Positions 35,346-41,719 of a DNA stretch of 41,725 nucleotides are shown in pieces; the stretch's first letter is position 1, and every line of letters starts with the position of its first letter. The position numbers and the translations under genes were made by a program. The DNA comes from Bacilli bacterium. Its GTDB lineage: Bacteria > Bacillota_I > Bacilli_A > ML615J-28 > CAG-698. The notes beneath the pieces are model-generated. The model was not told where the DNA came from. It made no database searches and saw only the letters and a list, made by a program, of their open reading frames with translations. The stretch lies in contig JAEDHQ010000011.1 of assembly GCA_016296945.1 (NCBI GenBank), forward strand, positions 1 through 41,725. The letters run 5' to 3'.

Positions 35346-36449
35346 TTATTTTTGAAAGAAATATACTTGTTCTAATTTATTAGGATTTTCTTTGCCGTTT
35401 TTACGTGCATTAGAGCGACTCATAACAGGGATCGATTCAACTAATGTAAAACCTTCTTCCGCGGCGATGCGCTTCCAGTCGGCTACAAGGTGATAATCTT
35501 GATTGCGCCATTGGAAATCTAAAATATCAGTAGCCATTTTACAACCAGGTTTAAGTGCTTTATAAATATTACGAATTGTTGGTCTAACATAATTTTCTAA
35601 CCAAGCATCATATTCTTTAAAACGATTATAACATTGCGTGTCTTCATCACAATATCGTTCAAATGCGAAAAATGGAGGGCAGGAGAAAGCAAAATCAATT
35701 GTATTTTCACCTAGGTCTAAATCTTCGCTACAACAATTATGAAGTTCATATCGTCCTGTGCGCCCTGTTGCCGCGGCGATTGCGGTTCCAAGTTCATTTA
35801 AATGTTCAAAAGTATCTGTATTAGGTTCACAACCAATATAGTAGTAATTGTTCTTGCTTGCTAAACAGCCTAACATACGGCCTCCGAAACCGCACGAGTA
35901 GTCATATATACGGTCGCCAGGTTTTGCAGCATATTCATAAATTGCTTTTGCGCGCATTGGTGCATAGTTAATTGCAGTTTGCCATAACATACGACCTAAT
36001 TGGAAGAAGGCAGTTCTCATACTATTAAGTGTATAACGGCTCATGTATCCCTTTAAACACTTTGCCAATTTTGTATCATCATTAAATCTGTTTACCATGC
36101 AGTTACCGTCATAATAACCAGCATCTACATAATGAAGATTTGGGAACATATAATCTAACAGTAGTAAACCAGTTGATGCTTGTGTGACGAGCTTTCCATC
36201 TTCAACTTTAACATCATTCTTCTTCGCCACTTTAAGTATTTCTTCTTTTACTCCTGCCTCATTGAAATAGTAAACAGGAAAGTGATTTTTAGTACGAATC
36301 CAGGTAATCAGTTCAGCAACTAATTCATCTTGTTTTTCATCTGGCATAGACGAAAATTCTTTTGGATCTAAATAAAATTTCTTTGGCATATCTTCATAGC
36401 CGGTTTCTTTTTTAGTAGTTGCTTTATAAGTCCAATTATATTTAGCCAT
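35346..36449 (-). CDS. SAM-dependent DNA methyltransferase-like protein
   Basis: 367 aa. Motif I-like DYSCGFGGRMLGCL (about 183-196) with GCEPNTDTF (acidic end of strand 2), and FSCPPFFAFERY at about 255-265, which matches motif IV (S/D)PP(Y/F) of N4-cytosine or N6-adenine amino-methyltransferases. The N-terminal 100 residues are an extra alpha/beta domain. The target sequence cannot be deduced; the excess of GCGGC in the genome makes it a candidate recogniser. It overlaps the previous gene by 1 nt. All Trp are TGG. Confidence 0.8.
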   Translation of the reverse strand: MAKYNWTYKATTKKETGYEDMPKKFYLDPKEFSSMPDEKQDELVAELITWIRTKNHFPVYYFNEAGVKEEILKVAKKNDVKVEDGKLVTQASTGLLLLDYMFPNLHYVDAGYYDGNCMVNRFNDDTKLAKCLKGYMSRYTLNSMRTAFFQLGRMLWQTAINYAPMRAKAIYEYAAKPGDRIYDYSCGFGGRMLGCLASKNNYYYIGCEPNTDTFEHLNELGTAIAAATGRTGRYELHNCCSEDLDLGENTIDFAFSCPPFFAFERYCDEDTQCYNRFKEYDAWLENYVRPTIRNIYKALKPGCKMATDILDFQWRNQDYHLVADWKRIAAEEGFTLVESIPVMSRSNARKNGKENPNKLEQVYFFQK

Positions 36450-36907
36450 TATTTATTACCTCTCTTATTTCTAGCCATCATTTCGTCAAGATATAATTTA
36501 GCCTCGGCAATTCTTTTTTCTTTTGCTGCTAAATATTCTGGTGTAGAACAATAATCTCTTAAATCGTTTAATGCTATTCTAACAATATCTTCTAAATCAT
36601 GAACAGGAGTAATTGTATAAATCTTAATTATATCTCCATAATGTTGAAGTGCAATAGTAGTATGTTCATCATCGACAAAACGAAGAACACCCTGTGGTTT
36701 TTCTGTGCGAAAAATAACATCTAACATCTCATCAATAAGATATTTTGGCTCGCTTTCATAATCTAAATTATATGTTCCACAACTGCCGCTATCGACTTGT
36801 TTTCCATCTTTATCAAAAATTTCATAACGAAAACATTGACCTGCATCATCGTCATAAATATTCACAGTCATGCCGCGATATTTAAACATTGTATAAATAT
36901 CGTTCAT
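36449..36907 (-). CDS. Unknown protein before the methyltransferase
   Basis: 152 aa, MNDIYTMFKYRGMTVNIYDD, beta-rich N-terminal half with QCFRYEIFDKDGKQVDSGSC, helical and basic C-terminus (AAKEKRIAEAKLYLDEMMAR, NKRGNK). Overlaps the next ATG by 1 nt (co-translated with the methyltransferase). No family recognised. Confidence 0.7.
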   Translation of the reverse strand: MNDIYTMFKYRGMTVNIYDDDAGQCFRYEIFDKDGKQVDSGSCGTYNLDYESEPKYLIDEMLDVIFRTEKPQGVLRFVDDEHTTIALQHYGDIIKIYTITPVHDLEDIVRIALNDLRDYCSTPEYLAAKEKRIAEAKLYLDEMMARNKRGNK

Positions 36908-36908
36908 A

Positions 36909-37349
36909 TTATTCTCCTATTTGAACAGTTAAAATTGTTTTGCCACTCTTTTCTAATACACGGCGAGAAACTTCATGTCCTTCTTTAAGCCAAAATTCAT
37001 TATTTGGCAAACCTAAAATACATTCTGCTTGCACTGGAAACTCATCGTGATTAATGTCTAATTGACTAATATCGTCTAATAAGGCTTTAAGCAAAATGCG
37101 GCCGCAGCCTTTAGAACGATGAGCAGCAGCAATACAGAAGTGTATTATACGTATGCATTTTTTTCTTGGCATTTGCTTATAACTTGCAAAACCTATAATT
37201 TCATTATCTTCTTCAACAATAAAATACTTACCTTCTGCTAAATGCGTATGTAGTTCTTGTTGAAAAGGTCTAAATAAGGTATCCATATTTTGATACCAAA
37301 GTGATAATACATTATTAAAATCTAAATCTGTTGATTTTCTTATATTCAT
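36909..37349 (-). CDS. GNAT acetyltransferase (RimI-like)
   Basis: 146 aa from the ATG after AAAGGAGATTATTTTA; an upstream in-frame extension lacks a ribosome site. RKSTDLDFNNVLSLW, GKYFIVEEDNEIIGFASYKQ and the acetyl-CoA loop FCIAAAHRSKGCGRILLKAL are typical of GNATs. Its substrate may be a protein N-terminus, an aminoacyl-tRNA or a small molecule. The GCGGCCGC at 37098 encodes Cys-Gly-Arg of this loop, not an Ala run. First gene of an operon with the methyltransferase. Confidence 0.88.
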   Translation of the reverse strand: MNIRKSTDLDFNNVLSLWYQNMDTLFRPFQQELHTHLAEGKYFIVEEDNEIIGFASYKQMPRKKCIRIIHFCIAAAHRSKGCGRILLKALLDDISQLDINHDEFPVQAECILGLPNNEFWLKEGHEVSRRVLEKSGKTILTVQIGE

Positions 37350-37373
37350 TAAAATAATCTCCTTTATATAATT

Positions 37374-37402
37374 ATAATATAAAAATATAAGAGATTTGTC
37401 AA
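37374..37402 (-). promoter_or_regulatory. Strong sigma-70-type promoter
   Basis: Minus strand TTGACA, 17-nt spacer, TATTAT, between the tRNA cluster and the acetyltransferase operon. Confidence 0.82.
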
Positions 37403-37428
37403 ACAAATTTTCTAATTTATTAATTTTA

Positions 37429-37505
37429 TGGCGTCCTGAAGAGGAATCGAACCTCTAACCTATAGTTTAGAAGACTATTGCTCTATCCAATTGAGCTATC
37501 AGGAC
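37429..37505 (-). tRNA. tRNA-Arg(UCU)
   Basis: Acceptor GTCCTGA / TCAGGAC, anticodon arm ATAGT-CTTCTAA-ACTAT, T-loop TTCGATT, encoded CCA, discriminator G. Reads AGA. Last of the first tRNA cluster. Confidence 0.95.
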
Positions 37506-37508
37506 ATA

Positions 37509-37584
<76 letters not shown>

Positions 37585-37587
37585 ATA

Positions 37588-37662
37588 TGGTGCGCCGCAA
37601 GGGATTCGAACCCTTGACCCCTTGATTAAAAGTCAAATGCTCTACCACTGAGCTAGCGGCGC
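37588..37662 (-). tRNA. tRNA-Lys(UUU)
   Basis: Acceptor GCGCCGC / GCGGCGC, anticodon loop CTTTTAA (UUU), T-loop TTCGAAT, CCA encoded. Reads AAA and AAG. Confidence 0.95.
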
Positions 37663-37665
37663 ATA

Positions 37666-37742
<77 letters not shown>

Positions 37743-37745
37743 ATA

Positions 37746-37821
37746 TGGTGGACAGAGTTAGAATCGAACTAACATCTGTGGTTTTTCAGACCACCGCCTT
37801 GACCACATCGGCCTTCTGTCC
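37746..37821 (-). tRNA. tRNA-Phe(GAA)
   Basis: Acceptor GGACAGA / TCTGTCC, anticodon arm GTGGT-CTGAAAA-ACCAC, short variable loop, T-loop TTCGATT, CCA encoded. Confidence 0.93.
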
Positions 37822-37822
37822 A

Positions 37823-37912
37823 TGGCGGAGACTATCCGGATCGAACGGATGCAGGTTATTAAACCCCTAACTGTTTAGCAAACAGTCCTCTTAACCACTT
37901 GAGTAAATCTCC
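37823..37912 (-). tRNA. tRNA-Ser(GCU)
   Basis: Class II with a long variable arm (GGGGTTTAATAACCT region). Anticodon arm ACTGT-TTGCTAA-ACAGT, discriminator G, CCA encoded. Reads AGC/AGU. Confidence 0.93.
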
Positions 37913-37914
37913 AT

Positions 37915-38000
37915 TGGTGCCCGAAGTGGGATTCGAACCCACAAGTAATTAAACCAACAGATTCTAAGTCTGTCTTCTGTACCAACTCGAATATTCGGGC
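37915..38000 (-). tRNA. tRNA-Leu(UAG)
   Basis: Class II. Acceptor GCCCGAA / TTCGGGC, anticodon arm ACAGA-CTTAGAA-TCTGT, discriminator A, CCA encoded. Reads CUA/CUG and probably other CUN. Confidence 0.93.
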
Positions 38001-38013
38001 GTTAAAATTATTT

Positions 38014-38088
38014 TGGAGGGTCGAGAGAGATTTGAACTCTCGATCATGGAGTTGCAGTCCATTGCCTTAGCCACTTGACTACCGACCC
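38014..38088 (-). tRNA. tRNA-Cys(GCA)
   Basis: Acceptor GGGTCGG / TCGACCC, anticodon arm ATGGA-CTGCAAC-TCCAT, discriminator U as expected for Cys, CCA encoded. First of the first tRNA cluster, just behind a terminator. Confidence 0.93.
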
Positions 38089-38090
38089 AT

Positions 38091-38136
38091 AAAATAAAAC
38101 CCCTAGCTGTATCGGTATTTTACCAAAGCTAGGGGT
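38091..38136 (-). terminator. Terminator or attenuator between ncRNA B and the tRNA cluster
   Basis: Perfect 10-bp arms ACCCCTAGCT / AGCTAGGGGT; the loop holds a second small hairpin GGTA-AAA-TACC. On the minus strand GTTTTATTTT follows. It lies 3 nt before tRNA-Cys, so tRNA expression may depend on read-through or on RNA processing. Confidence 0.85.
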
Positions 38137-38178
38137 ATATGGTTATTTATATTATTTTAATTTTAATAAATTATCTTA

Positions 38179-38262
38179 TTAACGATTTAGCCATGGTAAA
38201 ATATTACTCTTAAATGAGCAGCGTTTGCAACTAAGTTTAAAACATCTTGTCATTGTCATCAT
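38179..38262 (-). CDS. Small basic Cys-rich ORF at the end of ncRNA unit B
   Basis: 27 aa (MMTMTRCFKLSCKRCSFKSN, then ILPWLNR) preceded by AGAAAGGTG at good spacing. Three Cys and six basic residues. It could be a real microprotein or a chance frame inside the non-coding unit. Trp is TGG. Confidence 0.35.
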   Translation of the reverse strand: MMTMTRCFKLSCKRCSFKSNILPWLNR

Positions 38263-38279
38263 AATATTTCACCTTTCTA

Positions 38280-39196
38280 AATGTTGGTTGCTTTTCACTC
38301 TGTCGCGGTGAGGTTTAGCTTACCATTACCATAATCACGCCTTTTTATTGTGCCTATCGTTTGTGCCGAGTTTGGTCTCTCTACGGAAAGTTTTCTGCCA
38401 CTAGTCAGTCTCATTCGGTCATCACCCTTATTGGTTTCAGTTGCCGAATACTTTCAACTCCATTAGTATTTAGCCGTGTGGTGCTTTTAAGGAATATATT
38501 TGTTCCCTGAAAAAATAATTCTATGCTGACTTTCATCATACACAATTTACAGCATATTTTATTCACGAATGCTCACAAGAGGCTGAGCAATAGGTAGCGA
38601 ACCTACGCTTCTCTTATGGGGGTTTCCCCTTACCGCAGCAGAGGTCAATACTCTGCAACTTTCACCGAGCTTCAGCAATTAAAACATTAGCAATAGTTTA
38701 AATCCTATTTTTAGACATACGGCTACTCGCACCTTAGATTCAGTTATAGTTGGTTGCCCAACATCAAGTCTAATGTCGTATTTGGATAATGCGTGGTTAT
38801 TATTAGTATCCCTACCAATAACACCGTTCGCGGAGACACCATTATGTGTTTTAATCTCGCTTGTAGACACCTGAACCATAGTCGTGTAAATATAATCTGT
38901 ATCATGCACACGCAACCGCAACCTTTTCAGGCTTACCATTCACTCACGTTACTGGTTTTCATTACTCATAGCAGTATCCCACTACTTTCGCTACTCTACG
39001 CGGTTTTGCGTTCCCGACCATCATACAAGATGACTTCATCGGGGTGCATAAAATTATTTTTTCAAAGAACAATTGGTGGAAGCTCATCGCTCCGTCATCC
39101 ACCTTTACGCCTATCCTTACACCGATAAGAAGCATTAAGGTTAATTCATTTTGGTCAATTTCGCTTTTACGAGTAATTGTTTTCTTAACCTTATCT
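38280..39196 (-). ncRNA. Candidate giant structured non-coding RNA B (about 0.9-1.1 kb)
   Basis: No convincing gene in any frame, stronger GC content than other gaps, and many hairpins on the minus strand: an opening domain closed by GATAAG / CTTATC with inner GGTTAA / TTAACC and CAATT / AATTG, GTAGG-TTCG-CTAC, GGGGAAACCCCC and others. It has its own promoter (39203-39231), and transcription runs to the 10-bp terminator at 38099-38136. Two short ORFs here (about 86 and 89 codons) lack ribosome sites and family features, and I reject them. Size, phage setting and tRNA neighbours resemble GOLLD/ROOL RNAs. Confidence 0.6.
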
Positions 39197-39202
39197 ATAT
39201 AT

Positions 39203-39231
39203 ATTATACAATAGCTTTTGGAATAAGTCAA
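39203..39231 (-). promoter_or_regulatory. Promoter of ncRNA unit B
   Basis: Minus strand TTGACT, 17-nt spacer, TATAAT. Expected transcription start near 39196. No ribosome site follows. Confidence 0.82.
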
Positions 39232-39268
39232 GTAATTTTTGGATTATTTTTTAATTTTTATTTCTGTC

Positions 39269-39568
39269 TTATTCTATGTCGAATTCGAAATATTCATCAG
39301 TCTGAATATTCCAAACCTTGGAAGGATTAGTCTTACAGAACTCAACCCATTTATTATGTCCTTTAATTGCCTCATCCTTGTCCGCATAGCGTTCTACAAT
39401 AGCCATGTCATCTGAATCATTTTTCCAAATGGCAGTTTCATAACCATAATCGCTAGTGTAAGCAGTATCAATAGTATAATCATTAATATCTGTGCGATTA
39501 ACTTTGCGGCTTTCATAGTTATCGTAATCTAATATAGTAGCGAATAAGTTTAAGAATGGGTTGTCCAT
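39269..39568 (-). CDS. Unknown acidic protein within the tRNA region
   Basis: 99 aa, MDNPFLNLFATILDYDNYES, then a beta-rich part with ETAIWKNDSDDMAIVERYAD and HNKWVEFCKTNPSKVWN. AAAAGGAGATATAAAC precedes the ATG. It lies directly downstream of the tRNA-Ile in the tRNA transcript. All three Trp are TGG. No family recognised. Confidence 0.75.
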   Translation of the reverse strand: MDNPFLNLFATILDYDNYESRKVNRTDINDYTIDTAYTSDYGYETAIWKNDSDDMAIVERYADKDEAIKGHNKWVEFCKTNPSKVWNIQTDEYFEFDIE

Positions 39569-39595
39569 AAGTTTATATCTCCTTTTAGTTTCTAT

Positions 39596-39672
39596 TGGTA
39601 GGCATGGACAGGATTGAACTGTCGACCTCAGACTTATCAGGTCTGCGCTCTAACCAGCTGAGCTACACGCCT
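39596..39672 (-). tRNA. tRNA-Ile(GAU)
   Basis: Acceptor AGGCGTG / CATGCCT, anticodon arm CAGAC-CTGATAA-GTCTG, T-loop TTCAATC, CCA encoded. Reads AUC/AUU; complements the orphan tRNA-Ile(UAU). Confidence 0.94.
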
Positions 39673-39675
39673 ATA

Positions 39676-39749
39676 TGGAGCCGTATGAGGGAGTCGGACC
39701 CTCGACCTTTCCTTGGCAAGGAAATGTTTTACCGCTAAACTAATACGAC
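39676..39749 (-). tRNA. tRNA-Gly(GCC), T-loop variant
   Basis: Anticodon arm TTTCC-TTGCCAA-GGAAA, acceptor GTCGTAT / ATACGGC, discriminator U. T-loop is TCCGACT: position 55 is C instead of U, while G18G19 is kept. Confidence 0.9.
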
Positions 39750-39752
39750 AAT

Positions 39753-39840
39753 TGGTGCCCAAAGCCGGATTTGAACCGGCACGGCTTTATTAGCCAAGGG
39801 TGTTTAAGACCCTTGTGTCTACCTATTCCACCACTTGGGC
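39753..39840 (-). tRNA. tRNA-Leu(UAA)
   Basis: Class II. Acceptor GCCCAAG / TTTGGGC, anticodon loop CTTAAAC (UAA), long variable arm, CCA encoded. No intron. Confidence 0.93.
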
Positions 39841-39847
39841 ATTTATA

Positions 39848-39937
39848 TGGCGGAGAGAGTGGGATTCGAACCCACGGGGCGGTGAAGCCACACAAGATTT
39901 CAAGTCTAGGCGCTTATGACCACTTGCGCATCTCTCC
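39848..39937 (-). tRNA. tRNA-Ser(UGA)
   Basis: Class II, anticodon loop CTTGAAA (UGA, reads UCA and other UCN). Anticodon stem CTAGA / TCTTG has a U28-U42 mismatch. Discriminator G. Confidence 0.92.
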
Positions 39938-39939
39938 AT

Positions 39940-40022
39940 TGGTGGGCAGAATAGGACTCGAACCTATGAAACCGTAGTGTCTGATTTACAGTCAGATGCC
40001 GTTGCCGCTTGGCTATCTACCC
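39940..40022 (-). tRNA. tRNA-Tyr(GUA)
   Basis: Anticodon arm TCTGA-CTGTAAA-TCAGA, medium-long variable arm of bacterial Tyr tRNAs, discriminator A, CCA encoded. Confidence 0.93.
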
Positions 40023-40025
40023 ATT

Positions 40026-40102
40026 TGGCTGGGAAGGAAGGGGTCGAACCTTCACATTCGAGAGTCAAAGTCTCGTGACTATACCAATTTGTCTACTTCC
40101 CA
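40026..40102 (-). tRNA. tRNA-Gln(UUG)
   Basis: Acceptor TGGGAAG / CTTCCCA with U1-A72 and discriminator G, typical for Gln. Anticodon arm CGAGA-CTTTGAC-TCTCG. Reads CAA/CAG. Confidence 0.93.
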
Positions 40103-40108
40103 ATATTT

Positions 40109-40182
40109 TGGAGCCGCATAAGAGAATCGAACTCTCAACATCTGCTTGGAAGGCAGAGGTCTTACCATTAAACGAATGCGAC
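40109..40182 (-). tRNA. tRNA-Gly(UCC)
   Basis: Acceptor GTCGCAT / ATGCGGC, anticodon arm TCTGC-CTTCCAA-GCAGA, discriminator U, T-loop TTCGATT. Reads GGA/GGG and probably all GGN. Confidence 0.93.
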
Positions 40183-40184
40183 AT

Positions 40185-40255
40185 TGGTCGCCATACGTGG
40201 AATCGAACCACGCTTACTCGAATATGAGTCGAGCTTTGTCCCAGACTATACGGCG
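40185..40255 (-). tRNA. tRNA with CAU anticodon and shortened D-arm
   Basis: 71 nt. Acceptor CGCCGTA / TATGGCG, anticodon arm CTCGA-CTCATAT-TCGAG, T-arm CGTGG-TTCGATT-CCACG, discriminator A. The D-arm is reduced to GTCTGGGACAAAG, with at most a 3-bp stem. CAU could mean elongator Met or, with lysidine, Ile2. C1-G72 is paired, which argues against an initiator. Confidence 0.85.
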
Positions 40256-40257
40256 AT

Positions 40258-40331
40258 TGGCAGGAATACAACGATTTGCACGCTGATAAACAATTTTGGA
40301 GATTGCTGTCCTACTATTAGACGATATTCCT
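40258..40331 (-). tRNA. tRNA-Trp(CCA) with altered elbow
   Basis: Acceptor AGGAATA / TATTCCT with A1-U72 and G73 (Trp identity). Anticodon arm GCAAT-CTCCAAA-ATTGT. D-loop AATAGTA has A18-G19, and T-loop TGCAAAT has G55 instead of U55: the same coupled change as in tRNA-Ile(UAU). Reads UGG only. Confidence 0.9.
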
Positions 40332-40336
40332 ATAAA

Positions 40337-40411
40337 TGGCGGGTCGCCAGGGACTCGAACCCCAATCAAGCGGTTAACAGCCGCACGTTCTAACCTTTGA
40401 ACTAGCAACCC
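40337..40411 (-). tRNA. tRNA-Asn(GUU)
   Basis: Anticodon loop CTGTTAA in a GCGG / CCGC stem, acceptor GGGTTGC / GCGACCC, discriminator G, T-loop TTCGAGT. Confidence 0.93.
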
Positions 40412-40413
40412 AA

Positions 40414-40490
40414 TGGTCCGGAATGCAGGATTTGAACCTGCGACCTTCTGCTCCCAAAGCAGACGCGATACCAAGCTACGCTAATTCCGG
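40414..40490 (-). tRNA. tRNA-Pro(UGG)
   Basis: Acceptor CCGGAAT / ATTCCGG, anticodon arm TCTGC-TTTGGGA-GCAGA, T-loop TTCAAAT, discriminator A, CCA encoded. Confidence 0.93.
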
Positions 40491-40847
40491 AGGATTTGAT
40501 GTAACTTGCAGACTACATCAACCTGAGTGATGAATTTTCTTACTCCTACCATCACACAGTAGGAAGAACAAATCTACACTTCCGGGTTTCTACCGGCTCC
40601 AACTCCATAGCTGGCGGGTCCAGGGTGTTTAGCACTGCAATGCATTAACTTCTCCCAAATGTAGCAAACAACTAATTACCACGTAGACCGCTGAACGGGC
40701 GTGTTTATCTATCATCGTTGTTTTATCCGCAGCACTATCTTTATACTCCTGACCTGCGGCGAGTGGAGTTGTCGGTATTGGATACCGCCCCGATTATCTA
40801 TGCACAGAGGTTAATCGGTAATACATTGAAATAGTTATTAAATTATT
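40491..40847 (-). ncRNA. Structured non-coding block C (about 357 nt) between tRNA-Ala and tRNA-Pro
   Basis: No ORF. On the minus strand it ends in a perfect hairpin TTGATGTA / TACATCAA (40497-40522). Just before this are TTCCTAC / GTAGGAG and a GC-rich CCGGTAGAAACCCGG segment, and near its 5' side CGGTAT-CCA-ATACCG. The size is that of tmRNA or RNase P RNA, but I find neither the tmRNA ends nor the RNase P core sequences. Lying inside a tRNA transcript, it would be released by tRNA processing. Confidence 0.5.
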
Positions 40848-40921
40848 TGGTGGACAATAAGGGAATCGAACCCTTAACTCAAGCGTGCAAAGCTAGCGTT
40901 ATCCCATTTAACTAATCGCCC
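40848..40921 (-). tRNA. tRNA-Ala(UGC)
   Basis: Acceptor GGGCGAT / ATTGTCC, anticodon arm CTAGC-TTTGCAC-GCTTG with a U28-U42 mismatch, T-loop TTCGATT, discriminator A. It may serve the many Ala codons of the phage. Confidence 0.92.
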
Positions 40922-41643
40922 ATTTAATGCAGTTGTCAGTTGTTTATAGAGGAACCGTAACTGCAAATTAACCTCTTTTCCTACCTCTCAATCTTGGCAA
41001 CGCATGTCACTATTGCAGTAGTGAAGAGTTCTTGCAAAACTCCGCACGCGGTGAGAATTCGTTCAACACTTCTATCATCGTCAGTTGCCTACTATACATT
41101 TACTGGTGGAATGCACAAACCTCGCGTCGAGCATCATATTTCTATGAAGGTTATCTGCAACGCACTACCTCGTCGTAGCCCGCTCGTAAGGGTTCATTGC
41201 TGTTCCCTAGTTTCGGGTCGTTCTGTCCCACAGTGACCAAATGGTCTTTCTCTTTTATTGTGGGTTTTATGAAGGTTTTTCGTGTCCTCAGCGGTATCCT
41301 TAACAGTCGTGTCAGCTGCCTACTTTCTTATCCGGTAACACTAGGGTTTTCACTGTCCCATCCTTGCGGAATGAGTACCTACAACCTTATCAGCACCTAT
41401 TTACTGCCATAGTGACTAAATCCTGGACCCCAATAGGTTATGCGTTTTAAAGTCTTATACTTGACATCAAAATCTTTATTAGTTTCACGAGTATGGGTAG
41501 AAACTAACTAAATCCCCTTACAATCTTTCACCTGTATGGCGGTAGAATTCCCTTTACGCGTCAATTCTACGAAGAGGTCTGGTCTATCTGACAGGAAGAT
41601 TATCCTTGCCGTGCGTGAGACATCCCGCACATAATAATTTAAT
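40922..41643 (-). ncRNA. Candidate large structured non-coding RNA D (about 720 nt)
   Basis: Between tRNA-Val and tRNA-Ala on the minus strand, no convincing gene, GC-richer than ordinary gaps. Hairpins include GTGCG...CGCAC near the 5' side, TAGAATT / AATTCTA, CCCACAATAAAAG region with a partner ACTGTGGG, and a 3' domain closed by TGCAGTT / AACTGCA. No promoter or terminator of its own is visible, so it is probably cut from the tRNA precursor. The roughly 720-nt length is in the GOLLD range. Two short plus-strand ORFs here have no ribosome site. Confidence 0.55.
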
Positions 41644-41719
41644 TGGTGGACTCTGCAGGGCTCGAACCTGCGACTTCAACCTTGTAAGGGTAGCACTCTC
41701 CCAGCTGAGTTAAAAGTCC
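41644..41719 (-). tRNA. tRNA-Val(UAC)
   Basis: Acceptor GGACTTT / AGAGTCC, anticodon arm CTACC-CTTACAA-GGTTG with a U28-U42 mismatch, T-loop TTCGAGC, CCA encoded. The last four bases of the window (TGGT at 41722) look like the CCA end of a further tRNA, so the cluster goes on. Confidence 0.92.

Noticed and set aside
38679..39231. Two minus-strand ORFs of 86 and 89 codons inside ncRNA unit B
   Set aside because: No ribosome sites, no family features, and they lie within a structured, promoter-bounded non-coding unit; the second would begin inside the promoter.
39771..40474. Short ORFs across the tRNA cluster on both strands
   Set aside because: They only translate the T-arms and acceptor stems of tRNA genes (repeated GxxRTHG-like peptides).
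40491..40847. tmRNA or RNase P RNA in block C
   Set aside because: Length fits, but the tmRNA 5' GGGG...TTCGACAGG end, the tag frame and the RNase P GAGGAAAGTCC core are absent.
40994..41412. Plus-strand ORFs of 80 and 71 codons in block D
   Set aside because: No ribosome sites, wrong strand for the tRNA transcript, and composition of structured RNA rather than protein.
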